Below, piece after piece: positions 32,254-40,590 of a stretch of 64,000 nucleotides of DNA. The position numbers were made by a program, and so were the translations under genes. The stretch comes from Brevibacterium sp. 239c (lineage in GTDB: Bacteria > Actinomycetota > Actinomycetes > Actinomycetales > Brevibacteriaceae). The stretch lies in contig NZ_FXZH01000002.1 in the NCBI RefSeq assembly GCF_900169365.1, forward strand, positions 281,852 to 345,851, written 5' to 3'. Below the pieces are notes generated by a model. The model was not told where the DNA came from and did not search any database. It worked only from the letters and a program-made list of their open reading frames with translations. Position 1 is the stretch's first letter. Every line of letters begins with the position of its first letter.

Positions 32254-34536
32254 ATGTCTCGCCACCTGTTGTCAACGACTCCACCAGACGGGCCCGACGG
32301 CGACGTCACGATCCAGGAACCGGGCGGAGGAAGATCGGCCGCCCCCGTCCGCGCCCGTCGTTCCCTCATCGCCCTCTTCGCCGTCCTTCTTGTCGCGTGG
32401 GTGGGCATCGCTGGGGTCGGTGGCCCTTATTTCGGCAAGATCTCGGAGGTGGCCACGAACGACCGGTCGACCTTCCTTCCCGAATCGGCCGAGTCGACGA
32501 AGGCGCAGTCGCTCATTGACGGCTTCAGCGATGATGACGACGTCCCCGCGATCGTCGTCCTGGAGAACCGGGACGGCGTCACGGAGCAGGACGCCACGAA
32601 ACTCGATGGCCTGACGACAGCGCTTGATGATGAAGGTTTGCTGGCCTCCGAGGCGTCACCGGTCATCCCGGCCGACGACGGCGACGCGCTCGAACTCATC
32701 CTCCCGGTCTCATCGGAGACCACTGCCGACGATGTCGAAGCCATCCGGACCATCATCAGTGATGAGTTCTCCGACAGCACCGGCGCGGACAGCGAGAGCG
32801 GGACTGCGGTCACCGTCCACGTCACGGGTCCGGCCGGGTTCTCCGCCGACCTCTCCGAAGCCTTCGCCGGCATCGACGGCATCCTCCTGCTCGTCGCGCT
32901 GATCGCGGTCTTCGTCATCCTCGTCATCGTCTACCGTTCGCCGCTGTTGCCGGTGATCGTGCTCTTCACCTCGGTGGCGGCGCTCTCAGCCTCGATCTTT
33001 GTCATCTGGCACCTCGCCGATGCCGGAATCCTGCTCATCAACGGCCAGGTCCAAGGGATCCTGTTCATCCTCGTCGTCGGTGCCACCACCGACTACTCCC
33101 TCCTCGTCGTCGCCCGCTTCCGCGACGCGCTTCTCACCGAACGCGACAGACTCAGAGCCGGCTTGGCTGCGCTCAAGGGCGTGCTCGAACCGATCGCGGC
33201 CTCGGGTGGCACCGTCATCGCCGGCCTCCTCGTCCTGCTCCTGACGGACCTGGCCTCGACGCGGGCGCTCGGCCCCGTGGCCGCGATCGGCATCCTCGTG
33301 GCGATGTGTGCCGCACTCACCTTCCTGCCTGCGGCCCTGATCATCATCGGTCGGGCCGTCTTCTGGCCGTTCCTGCCGAAGGTCCGCCCGGCCAGTGCTG
33401 GTGCGAAGCAGGGCCTGTGGTCACGCATCGCCGAGGTGGTCGCCCGGCGTCCGCGTGTGATCTGGATCGGTCTCGTCGTCCTCCTCGCGCTGCCGCTGCT
33501 GGCCTTCCCGCAGTTCAAGGCCTCCGGTGTGGCGCAGAGCGACTTCGTTCTGGGCGAGTCCGAAGCCCGCGACGGCCAGGACGTCCTGGCCGAGCATTTC
33601 CCCGGTGGCTCAGGTTCGCCGACTCAGATCGTCGTGGCCGACGACCAGCTCAAGGATGCGGCGAAAGCCGTCGGCAGCCTCGGCGGGGTTGAGTCGATGA
33701 CTGTCGTCGCGAACGACTCCCCGAGCGGGACCGTTGCCATCGACGACGAAGGCACTCTCCAGTCACCCCAGGGCGGGGGAGGACCGGACGCGGCCGAGGT
33801 GCCGCAGTCGTCCCCACCGGCACCCACCGAGGTCGACGGGCAGGTCCTGCTCGAGGTCACCCTGTCCGATGCGGCCGACTCACTCGCGGCCGAGGACACC
33901 GTCACCTCGATCCGCGACGCCGTCCATGATGTCGACGTCCAGGCCCTCGTGGGTGGGGAGACAGCCGTCGACCTCGACACGAACACCACCGCCGAGGCGG
34001 ATCGGGCCTTGGCGATCCCGCTCATCCTCCTCGTCATCACCGTCATCCTCATCCTGCTGCTGAGGTCCCTCCTCGCTCCGCTGCTGCTGGTGGCGCTGAC
34101 GGTTCTGTCCTTCGGCACCGCACTCGGCGTCTCCGCCTTGGTGTTCAACCACATCATCGGATTCTCCGGAGCCGACCCTTCGGTGCCGCTGTACGCGTTC
34201 GTCTTCCTCGTGGCGCTGGGCATCGATTACAACATCTTCCTCATGTCCAGGGTCCGTGAGGAATCGCTGCGATTCGGCACCCGCAAGGGCGTGCTCTCCG
34301 GGCTCGTCGCGACCGGCGGGGTCATCACTTCGGCGGGGATCGTCCTCGCCGCGACCTTCGCGGCACTCGCGGTCATTCCGGTCATGTTCCTGTTCCAGCT
34401 CGCCTTCATCGTCACCTTCGGAGTCCTGCTCGACGCGATCCTCGTGCGTTCGCTCGTGGTCCCGGCACTCGTCCACGACATCGGGCGAAGCGTCTGGTGG
34501 CCGTGGCGGAAGCGCATTCCGATCGACGACGCGTAG
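32254..34536 (+). CDS. MMPL-family (RND-type) membrane transporter
   Basis: A 760-residue protein with the MMPL layout: helix 1 at about residues 37-58, an extracytoplasmic domain, a block of five helices, a second extracytoplasmic domain, and a second block of five helices. Family motifs are ILFILVVGATTDYSLLVVARFR in the first block (GATTDY) and FLVALGIDYNIFLMSRVREE (GIDYN) in the second; their Asp-Tyr pairs relay protons. It probably exports lipids, siderophores or drugs. A conserved-type Pro/Gly-rich insert lies near residue 510. It is monocistronic, and a substrate cannot be assigned. Confidence 0.92.
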   Translation: MSRHLLSTTPPDGPDGDVTIQEPGGGRSAAPVRARRSLIALFAVLLVAWVGIAGVGGPYFGKISEVATNDRSTFLPESAESTKAQSLIDGFSDDDDVPAIVVLENRDGVTEQDATKLDGLTTALDDEGLLASEASPVIPADDGDALELILPVSSETTADDVEAIRTIISDEFSDSTGADSESGTAVTVHVTGPAGFSADLSEAFAGIDGILLLVALIAVFVILVIVYRSPLLPVIVLFTSVAALSASIFVIWHLADAGILLINGQVQGILFILVVGATTDYSLLVVARFRDALLTERDRLRAGLAALKGVLEPIAASGGTVIAGLLVLLLTDLASTRALGPVAAIGILVAMCAALTFLPAALIIIGRAVFWPFLPKVRPASAGAKQGLWSRIAEVVARRPRVIWIGLVVLLALPLLAFPQFKASGVAQSDFVLGESEARDGQDVLAEHFPGGSGSPTQIVVADDQLKDAAKAVGSLGGVESMTVVANDSPSGTVAIDDEGTLQSPQGGGGPDAAEVPQSSPPAPTEVDGQVLLEVTLSDAADSLAAEDTVTSIRDAVHDVDVQALVGGETAVDLDTNTTAEADRALAIPLILLVITVILILLLRSLLAPLLLVALTVLSFGTALGVSALVFNHIIGFSGADPSVPLYAFVFLVALGIDYNIFLMSRVREESLRFGTRKGVLSGLVATGGVITSAGIVLAATFAALAVIPVMFLFQLAFIVTFGVLLDAILVRSLVVPALVHDIGRSVWWPWRKRIPIDDA

Positions 34537-34624
34537 GCGAGCCCGAAGTGGTTCCCGTAGGGGGATGGGCAGGGCCGCCTCGTGCATGCACAATGGAAGT
34601 GATGCCGATCGAGGAGGCTGGAAC

Positions 34625-34999
34625 ATGTCTGAAACAGTGCAGGATTCCACCGGTGCCAGAGTCAGAGTGGAACACGATGAGCAGAACTCGGCGTTTGTGG
34701 TCAGAGACGACTCAGGCGAGGTGGCCGGGCGGGCCCGTTACCTCGTCGGTCCCGGATCGGAGGCCGAGAGGATCATGTATCACACGGAAGTCGGCGAGGA
34801 ATTCTCCGGTCGCGGCCTGGCGAAGATCCTCGTCTCCCACGCGCTCAAGGAGAGCAGCAACAGCATGAAGACTGTGGTGCCTGTCTGTCCGCTGTTCGCC
34901 GAACGCCTCAAAGAGCACGGCAACGACTTTCTCGCCATCGGCGGCCGTTTCCGCTGGGCGACTGAGGCTGACCTGGAGTTCGTGAAGCAGAACGTCTGA
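34625..34999 (+). CDS. Small GNAT-like N-acetyltransferase (YidJ/COG2388 type), copy 1
   Basis: A 124-residue protein. The acetyl-CoA loop is GEEFSGRGLAKILVSHAL, followed by TVVPVCPLFAERL, the pattern of the small GNAT family with a conserved Cys-Pro. GGAGG precedes the ATG by about nine bases. It aligns end to end with the product of 36744-37118, which sits in the pirin operon 1.7 kb away, so the two are local paralogues. The acceptor substrate is unknown. Confidence 0.85.
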   Translation: MSETVQDSTGARVRVEHDEQNSAFVVRDDSGEVAGRARYLVGPGSEAERIMYHTEVGEEFSGRGLAKILVSHALKESSNSMKTVVPVCPLFAERLKEHGNDFLAIGGRFRWATEADLEFVKQNV

Positions 35000-35076
35000 C
35001 CCGGTCACACCCGGCCCTCGCCGTTCATTGCTGCGGCCGGAATGACCCTGGACTTCGGCATCCGACTGTGGAATTG

Positions 35077-35091
35077 TTGTTGATGCAACAA
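35077..35091. promoter_or_regulatory. Candidate MarR operator
   Basis: TTGTTG ATG CAACAA is a perfect 6-bp dyad with a 3-base centre, about 80 bases before the MarR start and upstream of the five-gene operon. TTGnTG/CAACAA-type dyads are common MarR-family sites, so autoregulation is likely. Confidence 0.55.
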
Positions 35092-35169
35092 ATTGTGCAG
35101 ATGCGCCGAGCCGAACCGTCGGTTCGACCGCGATTCATGATGGGTGCCGAGATGACCAGGGGAGGATCC

Positions 35170-35613
35170 ATGGAGCTGTCTGGCGCCATCGGGGTCTGGC
35201 GACGCATGCTGGAGACGCACGCGGACCTCGTCGACGCCTTGGAGGCCCGGTTCCGAGCCGATCACGGCCTCACCGCCACCGAGTTCGACGTCCTCGTCAA
35301 CATTCCCTCGACGACCACGATCCGTCACCGTGAGCTGCTGGATGAGATCGTGCTCAGCCGCAGCGCACTCTCACGCCTGCTGCGCCGCCTGGAGACGCGA
35401 GGACTGGTCAGCCAGTCAGCCGATTCCGCCGATCAGCGCGGTGTGTGCGTAGCGCTGACACCCGAAGGGCTGAGACTGAAACGCGAATCCGCGCGCACCA
35501 ATGCCGAAGTCGTCAGGACCGCCTTTTCCGCACTCACGGAGGACAACCTCGGCGAGCTTCTTCGACTGATCGACAGGATCCATCCGCAACCGGCAGAACC
35601 GATCGAGCAATGA
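35170..35613 (+). CDS. MarR-family transcriptional regulator
   Basis: A 147-residue winged-helix regulator. DNA-binding part: LTATEFDVLVNI, RHRELLDEIVLSRSALSRLL, LETRGLVSQSADSADQRGV, ALTPEG. The start at 35170 (MELSGAIGVW) follows GGGAGGA; an upstream in-frame ATG at 35068 would read through the candidate operator and is rejected. It begins a run of five closely spaced same-strand genes (MarR, pirin, GNAT, AhpD-like, threonine aldolase), which points to a stress-responsive operon. Confidence 0.88.
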   Translation: MELSGAIGVWRRMLETHADLVDALEARFRADHGLTATEFDVLVNIPSTTTIRHRELLDEIVLSRSALSRLLRRLETRGLVSQSADSADQRGVCVALTPEGLRLKRESARTNAEVVRTAFSALTEDNLGELLRLIDRIHPQPAEPIEQ

Positions 35614-35667
35614 CGGCAAAACAGGCAATGATCGCCGAGGTGGTTCGACAGTGAGAAGGAGACCGCA

Positions 35668-36747
35668 ATGAGCAACGTCGAAGCCCAACCGGACCAAGTG
35701 GTCTGCCGGGCAGGCGGCCTGCCCGGACCGCAATGCGATGTGCAGGGCCGAGCCCCGGTCGAGATCATCACGGCCAGGGACGTCCCCCTCGGCGGGCCGC
35801 GGGCGATGACCGTGCGCCGGACTCTGCCGCAGCGGCAACGGTCGCTCATCGGCCCGTGGTGTTTCGTCGACCACTACGGTCCCGACGACGTGGGGCTTTC
35901 GGGCGGCATGGACGTCGCCCCTCACCCGCATACGGGTCTGCAGACCGTGAGCTGGCTCTTCGACGGTGCCATCGAGCACATCGACTCCGGTGGGCACACC
36001 GGGCTCGTGCTGCCCGGAGAGGTCAACCTCATGACCGCCGGTCGAGGCATCTGCCACTCCGAGGTCTCGACGGAGTCCACCGCGACCCTCCACGGTGTGC
36101 AGCTGTGGCTGGCCCTGCCCGAGAGCTCCCGCCATCAGGAAGCACGCGAATTCGAGCACTTCGCGCCCGAGGCCACTCGTTTCGACGGCGGCGAATTCCT
36201 CGTCTTTCTCGGTGAGCTGTGGGGCTCATCCTCTCCGGTGAGCACCCATTCGCCCCTCCTCGGCGCGGAGATCCGCCTGGACCCCGGCGCGAGCATCGAC
36301 CTGCCCATCGATGAGACCTTCGAACACGGCGTCCTCGTCGACTCAGGTGACATCGCCGTCGAGAACGTTCCGCTGCCGGTCAACGCCATCGGATACACCG
36401 GGGTCGGGCTCACAGAGATGCGGATCAGCAACCGCGGAGAGTCCATGGCCAGGACCGTCCTCCTCGGCGGGGAACCCTTCCCCGAACAGATCGTCATGTG
36501 GTGGAACTTCGTCGGCCGCACCCACGAGGAGATCCAGCAGTACCGCGAGGAATGGCAGGTAGAAGGGGACCGGTTCGGCGAAGTCGAAGGATACGTCGGC
36601 AAAGGCGGGCCCGGAGCCAACGCCAACGGGCTCGGACGACTCCCCGCGCCGAGGTTGCCCGACGTCGTCATCAAAGCGCGGAAGAACCCGCCACCGCATG
36701 TCCAAGGCGGACCCGAGACCACAGCAAAGAAGGAGACAGAACAATGA
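35668..36747 (+). CDS. Pirin family protein
   Basis: A 359-residue bicupin. The metal-binding cupin motif is in PHPHTGLQTVSWLFDGAIEH (His-x-His and later Glu/His), followed by DLVLPGEV-like and GRGICHSE segments; GVQLWLALP marks the end of the first cupin. Bacterial pirins bind a metal and some have quercetin 2,3-dioxygenase activity or modulate partner enzymes. Its stop overlaps the next GNAT gene by four bases (ATGA). The operon with MarR and AhpD-like genes suggests a redox or electrophile response. The long tail after residue 320 is basic and low in complexity. Confidence 0.9.
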   Translation: MSNVEAQPDQVVCRAGGLPGPQCDVQGRAPVEIITARDVPLGGPRAMTVRRTLPQRQRSLIGPWCFVDHYGPDDVGLSGGMDVAPHPHTGLQTVSWLFDGAIEHIDSGGHTGLVLPGEVNLMTAGRGICHSEVSTESTATLHGVQLWLALPESSRHQEAREFEHFAPEATRFDGGEFLVFLGELWGSSSPVSTHSPLLGAEIRLDPGASIDLPIDETFEHGVLVDSGDIAVENVPLPVNAIGYTGVGLTEMRISNRGESMARTVLLGGEPFPEQIVMWWNFVGRTHEEIQQYREEWQVEGDRFGEVEGYVGKGGPGANANGLGRLPAPRLPDVVIKARKNPPPHVQGGPETTAKKETEQ

Positions 36748-37118
36748 GCGAAGCACTCAAGGATTCGACCGGCGCACCCGTGCGCGTGGACCTCGACGAA
36801 CAGGGCCAGTCCTACGTCATCACCGTCGAGGACGAGAAAGTCGCCGGGCACGCCTACTTCCTGCCCGGACCGGAGGCCGAGACCGAGCGGATCTTCTACC
36901 ACACGGTCGTCGACGAAGCCTTCGGCGGACGTGGACTCTCCAAGGTCCTCGTCGCCCAGGCCTTGGCTGACAGCCGAGAGAAAGGCGTGACGGTCGTGCC
37001 GGTCTGCCCCCTGTTCGTCAAGAAGCTCAACGAGACCGGCGACGACTACGTGGCCGAAGGCGGTAGTTTCCGCAAGGCCACCGGCGCCGACATCGACCTC
37101 GTCCAACGGGAGGCCTGA
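36744..37118 (+). CDS. Small GNAT-like N-acetyltransferase (YidJ/COG2388 type), copy 2
   Basis: A 124-residue protein with the same layout as the product of 34625-34999: DEAFGGRGLSKVLVAQAL for acetyl-CoA, then VTVVPVCPLFVKKL. Its ATG overlaps the pirin stop, and the next gene starts four bases after its own stop, so all three are translated from one mRNA. The local duplicate suggests that one copy moved into or out of this operon. Substrate unknown. Confidence 0.86.
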   Translation: MSEALKDSTGAPVRVDLDEQGQSYVITVEDEKVAGHAYFLPGPEAETERIFYHTVVDEAFGGRGLSKVLVAQALADSREKGVTVVPVCPLFVKKLNETGDDYVAEGGSFRKATGADIDLVQREA

Positions 37119-37121
37119 AGA

Positions 37122-37604
37122 GTGTCACGAGCCAACGTCAATCGTCCCTACATCGACAAGATCCACCCCGAGGTCTACAAGTCCATGGTCCAGGCCGCGA
37201 CCGCCTCGCGGAAGGTCGCCCGAGCAGCAGGCTTGAGCGATGGACTCCTCGAGCTGGTCAACACGCGAGTCTCCCAGATCAACGGATGCCGCACCTGCCT
37301 GAGCATCCACGCTCCGGCAGCCCGGAAAGCAGGGGTCGAGGAGATCAAGCTCGACCTGCTGCCGACCTGGCGTGAGGCAGAGATCTTCGACGATCAGGAA
37401 AAGGCCGCACTGCTGTTGGCGGAGACGCTGACCATCATCGACAAGACGGCCGATCGCGACGCGATCGCCACCGAAGCCGGTGAGTTCCTCTCGGCCGAAC
37501 AGATTTCCGCAGTCGAATGGACCGTGATCCTCATCAACTCGTTCAACCGCATCTCGATTGCCAGCAACCACCCCGTCGCCCGCCCCCGAACCGCGGAGAA
37601 CTGA
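37122..37604 (+). CDS. Carboxymuconolactone decarboxylase family protein (AhpD-like)
   Basis: A 160-residue protein with the AhpD core Cys56-Arg-Thr-Cys59-Leu-Ser-Ile-His63 in NGCRTCLSIH, the redox pair and proton-relay His of alkylhydroperoxidases. The surrounding helices (EVYKSMVQAATASRKVARAAGL; LLELVNTRVSQI) fit the family. It probably reduces peroxides with a thiol partner. It starts with GTG at 37122, four bases after the GNAT stop, and is followed five bases later by threonine aldolase. Confidence 0.9.
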   Translation: MSRANVNRPYIDKIHPEVYKSMVQAATASRKVARAAGLSDGLLELVNTRVSQINGCRTCLSIHAPAARKAGVEEIKLDLLPTWREAEIFDDQEKAALLLAETLTIIDKTADRDAIATEAGEFLSAEQISAVEWTVILINSFNRISIASNHPVARPRTAEN

Positions 37605-37608
37605 GCAC

Positions 37609-38637
37609 ATGAACGCAACAGATGGTCCGCGGGTTGATTTCCGCTCCGATACTGTCACCAAGCCCAGTGCGGGAATGCGCAAGGCCATGGCCGACGCCGA
37701 GGTGGGCGACGCGGTCTACGACGAAGATCCGACGACCAACCGGCTCGAGGCCATGACCGCCGAGCTCCTCGGGAAGGAAGCGGGGCTGTTCTTCCCATCG
37801 GCCACGCAGGCCAACCTCGCCGGGATCATGGCTCACTGCGGACGCGGCGACGAATTCATCGTCGGCCAGACCGCGCACGCCTACCGCGATGAGGGAGGGG
37901 GAGCGGCGGTCCTGGGGTCGATCCAGCCGCAGCCATTGCCCAACGAACCCGACGGCATCATCGATCTCGATGCCATCACCTCGGCGATCAAACCCGATGA
38001 CTTCCACAATCCGATCACCCGGCTGCTGACGCTGGAGAACACCTTCAACGGTCGCCCCCTTCCCGAGGACTACGTGAAGGAGGCGACCGAATTGGCGCGC
38101 AGCCGTGGTCTGGCCACTCATCTCGATGCGGCACGGATCATGAATGCTGCCGTGGCCATCGGCCGCGAAGCCTCGGAACTGACGGGTCGATTCGACTCGA
38201 TCTCACTGTGTCTGTCCAAGGGTCTCGGCGCCCCAGTGGGTGCGCTGCTGGTCGGGGCCAAGGAGCTGGTGGGTCGGGCCAAGCGCATCCGCAAGACGCT
38301 CGGCGGAGGTATGCGCCAGACCGGTGTCCTCGCCGCGGCCGGAATCTACGCGCTCGAGAACAACGTCCAGCGTCTGCGTGAGGACCATGACCGTGCGACC
38401 CGCCTGGCAGAGGTCTTCGCAGACTTCCCGGAGCTCGGCGCCGGTGAAGCACGGACCAACATGGTCTTTCTGTCCCCGGACGGTGTCGACATGTCCGCGT
38501 TCTCCGAGTTCCTGAGCGAACGCGGCATCATCACCGGCGGTGCACACGGCAAGCTGCGCTGGGTCACGCACCTCGACATCGACGACGAGGCGATCGAGAA
38601 CGTCCGTCGAGCGTGCAAGGAGTTCTTCGGACGGTAG
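37609..38637 (+). CDS. ltaE: Low-specificity L-threonine aldolase
   Basis: A 342-residue PLP enzyme of fold type I. It starts VDFRSDTVTKPSAGMRKAM, the typical N terminus, has QANLAGIMAHCGRGDE and LDAARIMNA, and the PLP Lys204 in SLCLSKGLGAPVG. It splits L-threonine and L-allo-threonine into glycine and acetaldehyde. It is last in the MarR/pirin operon, five bases after the AhpD-like gene. A short CTCAGCTCAACTCAG-type repetitive stretch (about 38647-38682) separates it from the convergent MFS gene. Confidence 0.92.
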   Translation: MNATDGPRVDFRSDTVTKPSAGMRKAMADAEVGDAVYDEDPTTNRLEAMTAELLGKEAGLFFPSATQANLAGIMAHCGRGDEFIVGQTAHAYRDEGGGAAVLGSIQPQPLPNEPDGIIDLDAITSAIKPDDFHNPITRLLTLENTFNGRPLPEDYVKEATELARSRGLATHLDAARIMNAAVAIGREASELTGRFDSISLCLSKGLGAPVGALLVGAKELVGRAKRIRKTLGGGMRQTGVLAAAGIYALENNVQRLREDHDRATRLAEVFADFPELGAGEARTNMVFLSPDGVDMSAFSEFLSERGIITGGAHGKLRWVTHLDIDDEAIENVRRACKEFFGR

Positions 38638-38677
38638 GTTCGTCGGCTCAGCTCAACTCAGTTCAACTCAGCGCAGC

Positions 38678-39853
38678 TCAGCTCTTGCGCGGACCCGCGT
38701 AGATGCGGCGGCTGACCACGATGGATACGGTGAGCACGAGGCCGACGGCGCACGTGATCGCGAACAGCAGCGTCCATTGATTCTTGTCGCCGAGTCCACC
38801 GCCGAACGCGGCACCGACTGCGCTTCCGGCGAAGAGGGTGCCTGCGAAGAATGAGACGACGGTCCCGCGGGCCTGCGGCAGAACACCGGTCGCCCAGGTC
38901 TGCAGGGATGAGTGCTGGAAGGACCAGGTCGCGCCGAGCAGGAGTGCGGCGATGATGACCGTGGTGATCGACAGGTGCGCGGCGAGGAGTCCGAAGGCGA
39001 GCACCGTCGCACTGCCGCCGATTGCGATGAGCCGCGGCATTGACAGACGAGAACTGAGGGCCTTGACCATGCGACTGGTGATGATGACGCCGACACCGTA
39101 GGCGGCGGTGGCCAGGCCGGCGATCGCCGCGCCGGTGCCTTGGGACTGCAGGGCCGGGGCGAGCAGGGTGAGGACCCCGAGGACCACGGCGCCTTCGATG
39201 AAGGCCAGGCCGATGACGATGAGCACCCACCGGTGGGTGATCGCGGCACGGATGGTGGCAACGACGCTACCCGGCTGCTCCCGGGGCGGTTCAGGCAGTC
39301 GGCGCAGACCGAAGGCGCATCCGACGGCGAGGACGGCCGGGATGGCGAAGACCACTCGCCAGTCGATGAAATGTGCGAGGACCCCGGCCAACGCTGTGGC
39401 ACTCGCGGTTCCGACGGCGATGGCGGCCATGAGATCGGTGAGTGCGGGCTGACGATTCGCCTCGTCGACGGTATCGCCGACATAGGTCATCGAGGTCGGG
39501 ACGATGGCTCCGTAGAACGCACCGGACAGAGCGCGAGCGATGACGAGGATGCTCAGCGTCGGGGCGAAGGTCGCTGCCACGCCTGTCAGGGCCGCGGCGA
39601 GGAGTGTCCACTTCATCAGGCGAACCCGCCCGAGCCTGTCGGAGAGGATCCCCCATACGGGTTGGCTGACGCCGTAGGCCAGGAAGTAGGCGCTGGCGAT
39701 CGTCAGCGCTTCGGCAAGGGTCGCGCCGAGATCGTGGGCCACGAGAACGATGAGCGGACTGATCGCGAAACGGTCGAAGCTGGAGACGAATGCGGCCAGC
39801 GAAATCGACAGCGGGGGACGCGTCGGCGCGCGAGGGGCATCGTCGGGGCTCAC
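38678..39853 (-). CDS. MFS transporter
   Basis: A 391-residue protein with 12 membrane segments in two halves. The loop 2-3 motif is WGILSDRLGRVRLM, and YVGDTVDEANRQPAL lies in the loop after segment 4. It resembles drug- or metabolite-exporting MFS proteins, but the substrate is not evident. The start is GTG with no Shine-Dalgarno sequence; TACAGT lies eight bases before it, as in leaderless transcripts. It is monocistronic, next to the rifampin resistance gene. Confidence 0.88.
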   Translation of the reverse strand: MSPDDAPRAPTRPPLSISLAAFVSSFDRFAISPLIVLVAHDLGATLAEALTIASAYFLAYGVSQPVWGILSDRLGRVRLMKWTLLAAALTGVAATFAPTLSILVIARALSGAFYGAIVPTSMTYVGDTVDEANRQPALTDLMAAIAVGTASATALAGVLAHFIDWRVVFAIPAVLAVGCAFGLRRLPEPPREQPGSVVATIRAAITHRWVLIVIGLAFIEGAVVLGVLTLLAPALQSQGTGAAIAGLATAAYGVGVIITSRMVKALSSRLSMPRLIAIGGSATVLAFGLLAAHLSITTVIIAALLLGATWSFQHSSLQTWATGVLPQARGTVVSFFAGTLFAGSAVGAAFGGGLGDKNQWTLLFAITCAVGLVLTVSIVVSRRIYAGPRKS

Positions 39854-39921
39854 GCTCGACTACTGTACTCCGAGCCGAGAACTTCTTCGGCGGTTGACGG
39901 CATTTGGGCAGTTCAAAACGC

Positions 39922-40332
39922 TCAGTTGATGATCTTCGCAGCGGGGTCGGCGTGGAGTTTCGCCAGTTTGTCCCGCCAGTCCTGAAGCTCTTCCGGGGTC
40001 AGGCGTTTGAAGTCGGTGACCTCACGGACGACTCGCAAGGGTTCGGTGCTGCGATAGGACCGGGTGGGGTTTCCCGGTAACTTCTTGTCGGTGACATTGG
40101 GGTCGTTCTCGAATTCGCCCAAAGGTTCGACTTCATACACGTGAGGGACGGAGTCGAGCGCGGCGATCTCGGCCGCAAGCCCGGCGCCATCGGGCAGCGC
40201 GGTGAAGTAGATGTGATTCATGACGATCTCGGGACGATAGTTCGAGTTGAACCCTGGGCCCAGCAGTTCCCCAGGGTGTAGCTGCGCCTTAGTGCCATGG
40301 AAGAACGGACCCTCATCAAGTGCATCAGTCAT
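39922..40332 (-). CDS. arr: NAD(+)--rifampin ADP-ribosyltransferase
   Basis: A 136-residue protein matching Arr along its full length: FFHGTKAQLHPGELLGPGF at the N terminus, NHIYFTALPDGAGLAAEIA, VYEVEPLGEFENDPNVTDKK and PGNPTRSYRSTEPLRVVREV at the C terminus. The His-Tyr-Asp triad of Arr enzymes falls in these conserved blocks. It transfers ADP-ribose from NAD to rifamycins and inactivates them. A TATATT box seven bases before the ATG and no ribosome site suggest a leaderless mRNA. Base composition matches the neighbours and no mobile element is near, so it looks intrinsic. Confidence 0.93.
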   Translation of the reverse strand: MTDALDEGPFFHGTKAQLHPGELLGPGFNSNYRPEIVMNHIYFTALPDGAGLAAEIAALDSVPHVYEVEPLGEFENDPNVTDKKLPGNPTRSYRSTEPLRVVREVTDFKRLTPEELQDWRDKLAKLHADPAAKIIN

Positions 40333-40339
40333 GGCGTCG

Positions 40340-40345
40340 AATATA
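40340..40345 (-). promoter_or_regulatory. -10 box of a leaderless arr promoter
   Basis: On the minus strand TATATT is followed by seven bases and the arr ATG. This spacing places transcription start at or near the A of the ATG. Confidence 0.5.
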
Positions 40346-40503
40346 CGCCCGGAGCCTGGAAACGGCCCTCAGGTGTGGAGGTTAGAATGGAACCCAGCGG
40401 CCCTCTTCTTCGGCTTTAAGCCAGGGCTCCTTCCCGGGTTATGAGACTTCCATCCCGACATGTGACGGTCTCGTCCATACTCATCTGAGCGAACGACACC
40501 ACC

Positions 40504-40546
40504 GTGCACGGCGTCCGTGCGAATGAAGCTCATTCGGACGACGCAC
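40504..40546 (+). promoter_or_regulatory. Long hairpin in the leader of the second Nramp-like gene
   Basis: Nested pairings: GTGC (40504-40507) with GCAC (40543-40546), CGTC (40512-40515) with GACG (40537-40540), and CGAATGA (40520-40526) with TCATTCG (40530-40536) around an AGC loop. It ends 44 bases before the ATG and 20 bases before the ribosome site, so it may act as an attenuator or structured leader. It does not match a riboswitch class that I recognise. Confidence 0.5.
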
Positions 40547-40590
40547 GTACCTTCGTCGACGAACTCATGTGAAGGAGCCCCACCCCACCC

